Part shown: positions 31,169 through 43,100 of the stretch, piece after piece
How the letters are laid out: each line of letters begins with the position of its first letter
Position numbering within the stretch: position 1 is the first letter of the stretch
Assembly (NCBI GenBank): GCA_900291925.1
Contig: UWYS01000018.1
Span: 434,001-498,000 of the forward strand
Direction: 5' to 3'
DNA: 64,000 nt
From: Thecaphora thlaspeos
Taxonomy: Eukaryota; Basidiomycota; Ustilaginomycetes; Urocystidales; Glomosporiaceae
Made by a program: the position numbers and the translations under genes
Notes under the pieces: model-generated
What the model saw: only the letters and a program-made list of their open reading frames with translations
Told to the model about the DNA's origin: nothing
The model's database searches: none

Positions 31169-34135
31169 ATGCGCTCGACGACTCGTTGCGCGCGCAACGC
31201 TTGTCGAGGATCAGCTTCATGGTCGACAGCGTCAAAGGCGCTGCAGGCTCGAACCCAGGCTAGGACTTTCCTCGCCAACCCTGCCTTGGTCGGTACAGCG
31301 TACCCTGCCGGCCCAAGCTCTGGCGCCGGACAGACGAGCCAGCTACATCGTCACCTTTCGACATTGACCGCCTTCTCCTCATCCTTTCAGCCCGTCGGCG
31401 CCTTCCGACTGGAGCAGCAACACGCGACCGCCCGCTCGGCGTGGTCGCTCCTCCCATCGCCCTACTCTACTAGACATCCGGCGGGACCGCTTCCCGGCTC
31501 CAACAATGAACTCGACCCGCGCGGAGTAGACTACTCGCTTTTTGAGGAGGAGGAACGGGTGGCAAGGCCCGAGAAGCAACGACGAGCTAGGAGCAGGATC
31601 CGAGACAAGCGTGTGGGGACGGAGCGCAGCGGGACGGCCAACATCCGGCTGTCGACGTCTGAGCTGACGCCGGGCGCCGCACTGCTGCGCCGGCTGATCC
31701 GCGATGACGAGTTTCACTCAGCATCGCAGGTGCTCGCAGAGCTCGAGACGCTCGAGACGCCGCTCGATCAGCACATTCCCGAGTACGCCGATGCCGCGTT
31801 CTGGTCGCTCCGCAACGGCCGAAAGAACGAGGCGCTCCAGTGGCTCGCCATTTCGCCCTCCTTCCATCTGGCCCAGGGCGCCAACGCCCGCATCAAGCCC
31901 TACTTTCGCAAGCAGAACCAGCGGCTCACTCGGACCTTCCGCAAGATCTTCGCCCTCCTCCTCGATACCGCCGGCGACGACATTGAGGTGCTACAGAAAG
32001 CATCGCTGCTGGCGGCCAAGAAGGGCCACTGGGACGTCGTCCACACGACGCTGGCACACATCCTCCGCTATAGCCTCGACATCCCTTCGACCTCGGCCCA
32101 GGGCTCGCGATCGAGACACGCCTGGACCTACTTCCAAGGTCTCATCAAGGTGGCCGACGAGCGCGGAGGCGCGGCGCAGCGGCATAATTCGGCCGAGTCA
32201 CTCCGGACGCGGACCGCTCTGAGAGACATCTATCAGCTGAGCGTCAGGACGTTGGCGCTCTCTGGAAGGCTGGACGACGCCATGTTCTGGGTCCGCACGC
32301 CACGCGAATCCCTCACGGCGGACGATCCGCAGCTCGATCTCGTACAGCTTGGAGCCTTCACCTATATCCTTCTAATGGAAGAACTGCTGAAGGCCGGGTC
32401 GCGCCACCAGGGAGCCGCGTCGGAACTCGAAGTGCTGGTCAAGCCTAACACCATGTGGGGCCTCCGCTACCAATTGCCAACCGTCGAGTCGGTGCGGCAA
32501 AAGCTCAGCGTGCAGGCCAAGCTCCGCGCCGAGATACTTGATCCGGCGCGACGAGACGGCGAGCAGGAAGACTGCCCCTCTGACAAACTCCTGTCCGAAC
32601 GGCGCCTGGCTGAGCTCGTCATGGCCGGTGAGCTGGTGGAAGCCAGAGACTACCTTCTCTCTGCTCTGCGGAGTCCCACTTCGAACGAACCTCGCGCGGA
32701 CGGCGATAATGCGCGGCGCAGACTCTACCTGCGTCTACCAAGCGCTGCCGCCCTCGCCGACTTCCAACAGGCCGTCACGGACCTGGGATCCGTACCGATC
32801 ATCTCGAGTCTCACCGAGACCGAAGGTGCGAGCAGCAACGATGTCACGACGACCGGGATCGTGAGCGCCGACGACTTCCTCCGACCGGTGGTACGGGCGC
32901 TGTACGAGCGTCGATCGGGGACTGGGCTCTGGGAGACTGCCAAGCTGCTCGGCCTGGTGCGTTCAGGCAGATGGAAGGAGGCACTGCGCTACTTTGGCGG
33001 TCCGTCGGGCTTCCGTACTCCGGCGGGTGGCATCACCGACGAGCTGATTGCGGTGGCCACCGACGGATCGGTTGACACGGCGGCGGAGCGGGCCAGAATG
33101 GACAAAGTCCCGTCGATCCGTCCATGGCCGAGCACGCACGCCATCGCCCTTGCCATCCGGGCGCTGGCGGGCGCTTGCATAGAGGCGGGAGACTACGACC
33201 GCCTTGAAAAGGTCTACCGGACTTGGAAAGCCAACAGCCTACCTCCTCGCCTGTCTACCACCGCTTCTGCCTCTGCCCCGCTTGAGGATGCGGCTTCGAC
33301 AGCGTCTACGGAAAAGCCAAAGCGCGAGCTACCCGACCTCTTCTCCATCCAGCCGCACGTTGTCACCTCCTTACACTTCACGCACTGGCCGCCGGGCCAC
33401 CGACCAGATTCGTATACTTTCGATCCTTTTCTCAAAGCCTTTGCTCAGCAGGTCGTGATGAGACCGAACCCAACTTCCTCGGTCGGCGACGCGCAACGGC
33501 AAAACGAGGAAGGCGTCCGTCTCGAACGGAAACGATGGGGTAGTGGACAACGGGCTCTAGCGGTTCTCAACGACATGACGACGGATTTCGGCGTCGAGCT
33601 GAGCGTTGCGAGCTGGACGATCGTGCTGGCGTCGATGGCGAGGGACGGTCCGAAGCGGTGGAAAGAACCTACGGAAACGTTGGCCAACAGCATGGGGATC
33701 CGGACTCGCTCGGTCGAGGCAGAAGAACGACGAACCAAGGACGACGACGATACCGTCGCCGCGCGAACCTTGGCCGGACTGCCCGAAGCGACGATGGAGA
33801 CGTATACAGCGTTACTCTGCGCTCTGCTAGAGTCTGACATCGTACCTCACATGCTCGAGCAGGCGGTCAACGTGCGCGACGATCTGCTCAGTCGGATCAA
33901 AGTCTCGGACGACGTCGAAGAAAGCAGACGTACCTTGGTAGCAGCGGCTGTCGAGGAGGGAGGCGATAACGGCGACGTAGCTTTCCTTGTCGGTCTGGAT
34001 GGGATCATACGGAAAGAACAGCGCGACGACGATACTAGGAAGAAGTGGACCTTGCGTCAGCTGCTCGATAGTGGGAGGACGATGCACGCCCTGCGAGAGG
34101 TGGATCACCATGTAGAGCAAGCGGAACAACATTGA
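31169..34135 (+). CDS. Probable mitochondrial helical-repeat (PPR-like) protein, unknown function
   Basis: Single exon, 988 residues, ATG at 31169. The first ~60 residues are rich in Arg, Ser, Thr and Ala with no acidic residue, a likely mitochondrial presequence ('RSTTRCARNACRGS'). The body reads as repeated amphipathic helix pairs: 'FHSASQVLAELETLETPLDQ', 'AAFWSLRNGRKNEALQWLA', 'LLAAKKGHWDVVHTTLAHIL', 'GLVRSGRWKEALRYFGG' and 'AGACIEAGDYDRLEKVYRTW'. This is the texture of pentatricopeptide or TPR-like RNA-metabolism proteins, although the repeats are too diverged to count reliably. Mitochondrial RNA processing or translation is a plausible role. I recognise no named orthologue. Confidence 0.6.
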   Translation: MRSTTRCARNACRGSASWSTASKALQARTQARTFLANPALVGTAYPAGPSSGAGQTSQLHRHLSTLTAFSSSFQPVGAFRLEQQHATARSAWSLLPSPYSTRHPAGPLPGSNNELDPRGVDYSLFEEEERVARPEKQRRARSRIRDKRVGTERSGTANIRLSTSELTPGAALLRRLIRDDEFHSASQVLAELETLETPLDQHIPEYADAAFWSLRNGRKNEALQWLAISPSFHLAQGANARIKPYFRKQNQRLTRTFRKIFALLLDTAGDDIEVLQKASLLAAKKGHWDVVHTTLAHILRYSLDIPSTSAQGSRSRHAWTYFQGLIKVADERGGAAQRHNSAESLRTRTALRDIYQLSVRTLALSGRLDDAMFWVRTPRESLTADDPQLDLVQLGAFTYILLMEELLKAGSRHQGAASELEVLVKPNTMWGLRYQLPTVESVRQKLSVQAKLRAEILDPARRDGEQEDCPSDKLLSERRLAELVMAGELVEARDYLLSALRSPTSNEPRADGDNARRRLYLRLPSAAALADFQQAVTDLGSVPIISSLTETEGASSNDVTTTGIVSADDFLRPVVRALYERRSGTGLWETAKLLGLVRSGRWKEALRYFGGPSGFRTPAGGITDELIAVATDGSVDTAAERARMDKVPSIRPWPSTHAIALAIRALAGACIEAGDYDRLEKVYRTWKANSLPPRLSTTASASAPLEDAASTASTEKPKRELPDLFSIQPHVVTSLHFTHWPPGHRPDSYTFDPFLKAFAQQVVMRPNPTSSVGDAQRQNEEGVRLERKRWGSGQRALAVLNDMTTDFGVELSVASWTIVLASMARDGPKRWKEPTETLANSMGIRTRSVEAEERRTKDDDDTVAARTLAGLPEATMETYTALLCALLESDIVPHMLEQAVNVRDDLLSRIKVSDDVEESRRTLVAAAVEEGGDNGDVAFLVGLDGIIRKEQRDDDTRKKWTLRQLLDSGRTMHALREVDHHVEQAEQH

Positions 34136-34906
34136 GCGATCGACGCTGAATCGGAGCAATTTTAGACGGCGACTGTATCACCATTCCGACCAGGGATTGC
34201 AATGCGAATAAGCTACCTCCTCCTTCCTCTCACACCCTTCTCACGCCCGTGACCACGATGAAGGGAAACAACTGCCTGCCAGCCGCTCTTGGACCTTCTT
34301 TCCTAGCTGCAACTCTCAACAATCCATACCTCTTCCCATCACACCCTTGCATACGTCCCCCATCTCGTCGCAATCACGACGGCATCTTTCTACACCATGC
34401 TTCTATTATCCTCACCACGACTCCATGTCATCTCGTCATCCTCGCCAGACTGAAGAGGTAAGGGAAAGGGGAAGTACATACCTCAACAGACGAAACCACT
34501 CTACATCGTCGGCCATATTTTCAAACTATTGAAGAGAGGGATGCGGATGTCCTCAATCGGCGATGGAAGGTACGACGAACTGATGGTTTCTCCCATAGGA
34601 GCTGAGAGGAATTGGAGAAAAAGGAGACGAAACCTGCGGCTGAAGAAGGATCGTGCTTCAATTCGCCCTCTGTCGACGCACGGTCTCGTTTCTTACCTAC
34701 CATCGCCTCACACACCAGTCTAGCGATATAGAAAAAACTAAGAGCATACATCGTCTCCATTTGCACCGAACCGACTCGACTGCGTCGACGAGACTAGAAA
34801 AGAAAACCGACTAGATCGCTGCGTTCTAACACGACTACTACACTGACACGACAATTGGGATATCGAGTGACGAGCTTTCGTCCTTCGCCGCCCCTACTGC
34901 GTTGCA
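34136..34906. other. Convergent intergenic region
   Basis: About 770 bp between the 3' ends of the helical-repeat gene and the MBP1-like gene, AT-richer than its neighbours. No gene or RNA seen. Confidence 0.55.
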
Positions 34907-37900
34907 TCACGACTCTGCCGTGACGCTGTTCGACGCCGTCGGTGCGGGTCCAGACGCAGACCCGGCCGTGGTCGTGGTGGGGATCTTGCCAACCTTTTGC
35001 ATAAAGTTGGCCACCCTGGCCAGGTCTACCTCTTGGCCGTCCGATTCCATGGCGGTGAGGAGGTCGTCTAGCATCTGTTGATCATGTTGTGTCGCATCGT
35101 CGAGAGGGAAAGAGAAGGGCATGTCAGCTCAATCCTCCAGCCATGCGACAGAAAGGATGAGAAGGGAACGGGCGCGGCACTTACATTCTCGACCTTGTCC
35201 TGCGGGACATTGGCGCACATGGCGACCACCTGCTGGCACTCCATCTCCTTCTTCGCAGACGCTCCCTCGAGACTTGCGATGGACTGCTGCAGCTCGTCAC
35301 ACGACTTGCCGTACCACTGCACCAGCCACCGCAGCCTCACCAGCTCCTCGACCTCGACCTCGACCGTCGCCGTCTCGGCATCCTTGAGGTCGGCCTGGAG
35401 CGTGGCCAGGGGTGGATCGAGCTCCTCCTCCTTGGCGGCGGTGGCGGCGTTGTCGTCGACGTCCATCTCGTCGCCAGCGCTCGCCGCTGAATCCGGCTTC
35501 TGCCCCCGCGCATCCAGAGAGCTGGCGAGCTGAACGAGCGCTTGGGCATGTGGCTCGAAGGCGACGTCTTCAGGTGAGATGCGGAGATGGTCGCCGAGCG
35601 CCCGCTTCAGGTTGCGGACGCGCTGCTTTGCCTCGTCCTTCTCGGCCACCCGTGCCTGCGCTGCAGAGACGTTGCGCCGCCGCGAGGCGAGGTCGCGCGT
35701 GGCCGCCTGGAGGTGTCCCTGAACCAGATCGACGGCGTCCTGTTTCTCCTTGAGCTCGCGCTCAAACGCCGCTTGGATCTCGTCGAGCGCCGATGTCATC
35801 TCTGTTGTAAGTTGAGGCAGTTGGAAAGGACAAGTCAGTCATCGACTCCACCTCGTTCTCGTCGCGCTGCAAGCCAATGCTGCACTCACGCTCGCGCACA
35901 TCGGCGCTTTTGAGCACCGGTCCTTGCGTTGGTCTGCCAAGCGAGGCAATGATGTCGTGCGGCTGTCTGGTTACCAGCTCGTTGGCGGTCGCGGGGGGTA
36001 GGAGAGATCCCGCTGTGGCCGACCTGTCGGCATCGCTAGCCTCGACGCCCCAGTCGGCCGGTCGGATCCCGAGGCCATTGGGCAGGTCCTTTCGGGCACC
36101 GACGTCAAGCAGCATACGCACCATGCTGGCGTTGCCGAGCCGAGCGACGATGCCAAGAGCCGTCTCTCCGTCCTCGTCCTGGGCATCGACGAGGCCGGCG
36201 TATCGGTGGCCGCCGCCTGCGCCGACGCCTTTGCCCTCAGTAGCGACGTGCTCCAGCACGCACGCCATATAGTAGCGGGCCGAGGCGGCCCGACCCTTGA
36301 GGCCAGCGACGAGAGCGATATGGTGCAGCACCGTCCGCTTCTTGAAGTCGCGTGTGTTGAGCGAGGCGGCGAGCAGCCGCAGCAGCGCCGGGAACGAAGA
36401 GGCGTCGTACGAGTTGGTCACGAGCACCGACCGGTGGAGCGCCGTCTCGCCGGCGTGGTTGCCGGCGTGGATGTTGGCGCCACCGTCGCGATACGAACGG
36501 GCGGTGAGCGTCCGCACCAGCGGCAGACGGCAGAGCGCCGAGGCCCAGTGCAGAGCGGTGTGACCATGGTCGTCAGTGACCAAATCCAAAGTAGGCTGAG
36601 GTCCGTCTGATCCGCCGCCGCCCAGGCCGCCTAGGCTCGCTTTCTCCTTGAGCTCCTTGAGCAGCCTGTCAAGCTTAGCCTCGTGACTATCGCCATCCAC
36701 TTCTGCTGTCGCTGGAGTGGCTGCTGCCGCGGTCGTGCCGTCAGCGCCAGCGTCAACGCCGTTCTGGCCCTCGGCCGCGGCTCCGCTGCGTGCCGTTGCG
36801 CCGGGTGCGACGCCGTTCTGGCCCCTAGGTGTAGGCGGGCCCTTTGGCTTATCGGTAATAACCGCGTCGTCCTCGGCAAAGAGCCCGACGAGGTGGTCGC
36901 GCATCCGCTTCTCGCCCTCGTCGTAAGGCTTGGGCGGGATCGCCCGATCGGCGTAGCGGGGGACGCTGCCCTCGGCCGCTCGGTCGTCTGGCGCGGCGAC
37001 CGCCATACGGCTGGCTCGCGGCGCCGAGGCGGCGCGGAAGTTGCCGCCGGAAGGCCCCAGCGAGTTGAGGTCCTTGACGGGCGAGAGGCCGGCTAGCATG
37101 TCCGACGCCGAAGCCGCGTTGACATCGTCCTGGCTCTTGGTGGGGCTGACGACGCGTGTGCGCTTCGCCTTGCTTGTACCATCGGCGTCCCGCGAGTCCG
37201 ACGGTCCCGCACGCTTATGGCCGCCGGCGGTCGACGAGGAAGCCTTGGCAGCGGCCTGTGGCTCGGGCAGAGGTACGCCTCGAGGCGAGTAGCTGTACTG
37301 TGCATATCCGCGGAGGGCGTCCTGATCGGCCTGGCTCGAGCCCGGCGGGATCGCCAGCGGCGCGGCCGGGCTTAGCACGGACCCGGTTTCGCTGAGCAAG
37401 CCTCCGCCTCCCGGTGGGAGGAAGAGCGCCGGCGACATCGACCGGTTCTCGGCTTCCTTGGGCGGACGCAGCGAAAGGAATCGAGGCTGCTGGCTGGGGC
37501 CGGCAACCACGCCCCCGAGGCCGACCGAGGGGGCAGGCGAGTAGGTCTTGCAGCTGGTCGGCGTGTCCGAGGCGCGTCCGTCGAGAATCGCCGAGCTCGA
37601 CGTGTTGCGCGCCGCCGGCTGCGGCTTCCTTCGCTGGTAGAGCTTCGGGAGCTGGCCGGCGGTCGAGGGGTCGAACTCAAGGATCGGCTTGAGGATGTGA
37701 GCCACGTTGTGCTCGGCGGCAAGCTGCTGAGCGCGCTCCAGCGGAATCCTGCGAAAAGTTGACCAAGGCGCAAACGCAGAGAGACAGGGTGAAAATGGTC
37801 AGACGACGAGCTTGAGCCAAATGCAGCGCGAAGGCAGAAGCATTGCCGGCTCGGGTATAAAGGGTCGAACGGCCTCCAATGGTCTTCACGATGCTTACCA

Positions 37901-38722
37901 GGTGCCCTGAAACTTTCCATAACCGCCCTGAATCTTCTCGTGCTGACCCGTGAGGATGTTCTTTTCGAGGATCTTTGTGCGCTTGGTCTTTTCGACGCCG
38001 GCGATTTTGAGGATCGAGGTGGCGTTCAGCCAGCCGTCGTTTCGCCTGCGCATCACGGCGATGCCGCGAACGGTGATCTCGAACACGGGGACGTTGGAGT
38101 AGGTGGCCAGGTAGACGGTGGGCACGGCGCCGCCCGAGTTCTGGAGGGCCGCATTGGCCTCAGCATGGCTGATGGCCGCCTTGCTCTTCGAGGTGCTCGG
38201 CTTCGGCGGGTCCGGAGCAGGAGCTGGGGATTCAGTTGCGGCAGCCTGGCCAGTGACGCGTTGCAGGCTCTCTGACGCCATCGAAGCCGAGGGCAGCGGC
38301 GCACCGGCGGATAGGAGGGGCATTGAGGACGAAGAAACGAGGGAAGACGAAGGCGCGGCGGGCGCGGTGGCGGTTCCGTTGACGGCGAGGGTTTCGAGGG
38401 GCTTCGGTGGGCTGGCCCCGGGTCCAAGAGGGGACATAGGATGGTAGCCTCCGTACGGTGCGCCAGAGTACGAGATGGAGGGGTCGTGGAACTGGCGGAG
38501 CGGCGTTGCGGAAAAGAGGCCCGGCGTGCTAAAGCCGGGATAGGGAAAGGAGGAAGAGGAGGCAGAGGAGGAAGATGGGTCGAGGCCAACGCGGGTGGTC
38601 GAGGAAGGGGTTATGCCTCCGCCGAGATGCCGGAAGGATTTGAGGTCGGTAGTGGGAGTGACCGAGGGGTCGATGTTGGCAGTCCAGGAGGTCGAGGAAG
38701 GCGTGAGGGGCTGTCGAGACAT
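34907..38722 (-). CDS. MBP1: APSES/ankyrin cell-cycle transcription factor (MBF DNA-binding subunit, Mbp1-like)
   Basis: Four exons on the minus strand: 37899-38722, 35890-37748, 35185-35801 and 34907-35074, giving 1155 residues. The APSES (KilA-N) DNA-binding domain at about residues 200-305 spans intron 1: 'VYLATYSNVPVFEITVRGIA', 'RRNDGWLNATSILKIAGV', 'GGYGKFQGTWIPLERAQQLA'. Swi6/Mbp1-type ankyrin repeats lie at about 660-845 ('DDHGHTALHWASAL', 'NHAGETALHRSVLV', 'DEDGETALGIVARLGNASMV'). A C-terminal coiled coil starts at about residue 895 ('DEIQAAFERELKEKQDAV') and would mediate heterodimerisation. Mbp1 with Swi6 binds ACGCGT and drives G1/S genes. Swi6 lacks a DNA-binding APSES domain, so this is an Mbp1/Swi4/Res-type member. 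A long Ser/Pro-rich N-terminus precedes the domain. Confidence 0.88.
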
Positions 38723-40168
38723 GTGCAGCGCGAGATGGTCCCGCCGGGCTCTCGGCAGCAGGTGGGAGAGAAGTGGGGAAGAAGTAGAAGAGAGATGCGT
38801 GGTCCGAGTTGCAGTGGTTTGATATCTGTTCCTTCCAGCGAAGGGGAGTTACGAGCAGGTGTGAATGTGTACTGGCGCGACGAAGGCGCTGTCGAGGGTA
38901 GGAAAGGAGACGAGTGCTGGCTGCAATGTAGTCGTTGATAGTGGCCGCGGCTACTGCTGCTGCGATGGTGGAGAGCTGGCAGGCAGTTGCCCCTTTCAGC
39001 GTCTAGCAGAGCAAGCTCAAGGTGGGCGCAGAGCCGATCAGCAAGAGGGGGCTACGCTGTGTCGCACAGCAGTCAAGCGCCGAAGATGGATGGATGAAGG
39101 GTGTCGCCGAGGGTTGAGCAGAGCGTCGGCAAACAGCATCGAAAGCCGCAGGAGCTCGGTCGATGGAGAAGCAAAGATAGGTGGCGGAATGGGTGGGGTG
39201 GTGAAGGGCAGCGATAGAAGGTTGTACCCAGCGCAGCCTGCAGACAGGTAGGCGCGAGTGCGACTGCCGATCGGGAGGTGAGGCGGGGTCGTCGACGTTG
39301 GCAACGAAGAACGAAGACGAACGACAAAGGGAGGGCGGGTGTAAGCGGCGAAAGAGCAGCAGACACTCTTGCGCGGGGTGATGTGGTGGTGGTGATGGTG
39401 ATGGTGGTTGTGGCGGGACACTGGAGAGGTTCTCGCTGGCTGGTGGCCTGTCGCCGGATAGGGAGAGCCCTTCCCTCGCGCTCTCTCTCTCTCTCTCTGC
39501 CTCGCCGAAAAGATGCACACAGACAGCCGCGCGCCAGGCGCAGGCGCCCGTGTGTGCCTCTCTGCCTCGCTCGCGCGCTCAAGAGGCGTGCGCGTGCGCG
39601 CCGTCGTACGCTGGCCTGCCTGCCTGCCTGCCGCTGGTGCTTCTTCAGGCGCGCGTGACGCGCAAACTAACCCACGCCCCTCGTCGCCTCGCCCCTCGGC
39701 ACTGAGGCCGCTCGAGCGCGTGCGCGTCGTGTTCCACCTTCACCCTCGGCTCCGCCCGCCTCTCCCGCGCCGCGCCACGGCACCCGCACCCGCCACCGCC
39801 TTCCTCTCGATTTTCGGCGTAACTATCACTGCACAGTCGCCACAACATCGTCCCACACAGTCCCTCGACAGCTGGAAAGCTTGCGTGTGCACGTGTGAGC
39901 CTGCTTCTCTCCGGAGACATTCTGATTCTGCTTGCTGGCTGGTAGTCCGTGCGGTGCGACAATGACATGACGAGAAGCGATCACCAGCGAGGCGTTGCTG
40001 TGAGGCAACCTTTACATCGGACAGCGGTAAATGCTACCTTGAGAGACACAAGGGACCACGGTCGTGGAGAAAAACGTGGCGGAACAAAGCAAAGGAAACG
40101 TTCGAGGGTCTGTTGTGCTGTGTCTATGGCTGGTGGGAAGGACAAGGAGCTCGGATTTGCGTCTGGAG
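38723..40168. other. Upstream region of the MBP1-like gene and 3' flank of the Arf-GEF gene
   Basis: About 1.45 kb. It contains a GATGGTGATGGTGG-type stretch near 39383-39415, a CT-rich run at about 39480-39500, a GCCT repeat at about 39611-39632 and GC-rich CGCGCGT segments. These produce long chance frames on both strands. I see no supported gene. Confidence 0.5.
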
Positions 40169-43100
40169 TCAGATTCGGTCGTGTTGGCCGCCGCCGCCGC
40201 CGAAGGCATCTAGGTGTGCCAGGACGAGCGGGAGCAGGCTGTTTTGCCGGCAGATAGCGACGATCGCCTCGCCACGCATCGTCTTGCCGTTATCTGAGCC
40301 GCCAGTGCTTGTGCCGGCAGAGCAAGCATTTTGCTGTGCTGTCACTGTCGCAGCTGCAGCGTTGGCACGGTGTCCGCTCGCAAGCCGAGCGTAGGAGAGT
40401 GACGATACTCCTTTGGTGTGGCCGCCACCGCCGCCATCGATGCGGGACACCGGCGGCAGAGGCGAGACCGCCGTTCCTCGTCCATCTCCTCCCACCCTGG
40501 CCTCTGCCGACGTCGCGGCGGGAACCGAAGACGGAATTAGGAAGTCGCGCTCGTGCTGCCCGACGGCGCCGCCAGCATAGTAGTGTCGGCTCGTCGAGGC
40601 CTGGCGGTCCAGCGGCGATGTCGACGAGGGGGCGTTCGATCCGCGCGGGATCGAGAGCGTCGGCACCTGCACCGTCGCCGAGCGGCTGAGACCGGGGCCT
40701 CGCTGCTCGACCGACGATGCGGGAGCCTCCTCGCGAGCGATTAAGGCTTCGCGCAGCACCTGCAGGGCAATCGCATCCGCTGCTCGGCGCACGCGAGGCC
40801 CGGCGATAGCACGCTGGTCCTGCTGCTGCGGCTGTCCGTAGGCGCTAGGATCTTCGCCGCCGCCGCCGACTCCTAGCTCACGCGCCTTGATCGCCTCCGC
40901 AGACGCCTGGTCGATAGCGTCGAGCCAGTGCCGCATCTTGACCTCACTCTCGAAACTCAGCATAAAGTGCCGCTTGGCGCCGTCCGAAGCGTGCGAGGTG
41001 ATGTTGAAGCTGTGCTTCATGAAGGCGCGCTCGACAATCACGTTCAGCGTACGCGGCAGTGGGACGTCGATGACGACGTCCTGAGCCCCAAGCTGACCAT
41101 TGCGGCGGTCGTCGAGCTCCGTCCCAGTGTAGAAGCGTGCGTTGCGCCCGGCGCGCACAAAGATGACCTGCTTCTGCCCAAGCGATTTGCTCGTCATCGT
41201 GAAGCTCGCCTCGCGCGACCTGCCAAATGTCAGGATCGCCGGCTCAAATGTCGTGTCCTGCGCGTAGAGGCGGATCGCCAAGTCGGCATCAGCAGCGGGG
41301 ATGCAGAGCGTCACCGGCTCCGACGCCTGGCCGTAGGTTAGCCGCGTCGGCAGCTGGCCGCCCTTGATGCGGATCGTGTGCCTTGGTCCGTCCGACGTCA
41401 GCGCCTGGGCGATCGGCTCTGAGCGAACGCTGAGGTAGATGCGACCGAGCGTCCGGTCCGACAGGATGCCGTCCGGGTCGTGCTGCCGGAAGACCTGAAG
41501 GAAGTCGTCCTTCGACAGGCTGCGGCACGGTTCGCTGAAGAAGCCCGGCGTGATGGCCTTGGCAGGGCGTGGCGTCTGCTGCAGCTCGGGCGAGCCCGGC
41601 AGGGCCGAGTGCAGCGCATCGTTGAGCGCCATGATGGCAAAGACGAGGTCAGAAGCCAGCTCAAACGTGAAGCCCGGCTTGACGAGTGCCGCGTTGCAGG
41701 CGACCCAGCGCCGCGCAAAGAGGATCAGCACGGCCTCGAACGATGTGACGTCGTGCGGGAAGCGCAGCTCAAGCAGCAGACTGCGAAGGCCCGACTCAAT
41801 CGAGACGCCTACGAGGCGATGCTGGGCGATGTAGGCGGCCAGCAGCTCGCGTCGCGACGGATCGGTCAGGTAGGCGGTCAGCATCGCCCGGTCGAGCTCC
41901 GGTGTCTGATAAAGCAGCTGGGCGATCGACGCGCTTGAGCTCTGAAACTTTGTCCGCGCCACGAGCGTCCGTAGAGCGTCGTCCGGATTCCTGTTGAACT
42001 GGTCGACGAAGGCCAGCAACGTCGGATTATTAGCACGCGACTTGGCCGGCGGAGGCTTCGAGCTGGCAGTGACACTGGTGCGGATGCGGCTCAGCTCGAG
42101 GATGTTCTTTACCGAGAACGTCCAACGTATGTCGGGCAATACGGCGGCGCCCTTCATCTTGATCACGGTCGTCGTCGTCGTCCCCGTCGAGCCGGTGCCT
42201 CGGCCATCCACACCCTCACTTTCCGAGGCAATGACCGGCTTGGCGATTACCAAGATGTCGCTGAAGAGGAAGAGGTAGCGGTCCTTGATCGTGGTCGCGC
42301 TGATCACCTGGAAGACCGGCTCGTCCATGGTCAGCTTGCGAGGGGGGTCGTGGGTGGCATGGGACGGGAGCCCGGGTACCGAATGCGGCGCCTCTTTGGC
42401 CGTCAGCATCCGACTGTAGCGACGGACCATGGCGATGGTCTCCGGAGCGAGGCTGGCCGTCGCACTGGACGCCGTGGCCGTCGAGACATCGGGATCGACT
42501 TCGGCATCCGCCCTGCCGTCCTCGAGGATTTCGCGGAATCTGCTGCTGCTCGCCGAAAAGGGTCCCTGCACCTGCAAGAGGTCTGGGCTACCTCCCGTCG
42601 ACGAGACCGAGGCGGGCGATCCACCGCTGACCTCGGGCCGCCAGGGCGAGATGATCTGGACGGGACCACCCACATGGTGGGGGTGCTCGATCTTGAGGAC
42701 GTGACCGTCCCGCTCGTCGCCCGTCTTTGCGGAGGAGTTGGACCGCTTAATGCTCGCCTTGCGCGACCAGAAGCCGTCCTTGACGTCCTTTGAGCCGCTG
42801 CGCCCATGCGTGCCGACGAACGCACCCGAGGCTTTCCTCCGGAGGCTCGTCAAGAAATTGCCCTGCTTGGCGACGGGAGGCCTGTCGGCGCGACCGCCGG
42901 TCCTGGTGGCAGTAGGATTTGCAAATGACGGGTCAATCGCAGGTGCTGGGGTCAGCGTGCCGTTGGCCTGATGCTGCCGCGACTGTGATCGGCTGCCCTC
43001 CGCGGACGCTGGGTCCCCGGCTGCCATCGTCGGCGGGAGGTGGGCTGCCTCATCGTGGCCGTTAGCGGCGAACCTTCCGGCGCTAGTCTTCTGGACGAGG

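Noticed and set aside
31240..31262. Reverse-strand GGGTTCGAGCC resembling a tRNA B box
   Set aside because: The stems do not pair and it lies inside the helical-repeat coding sequence.
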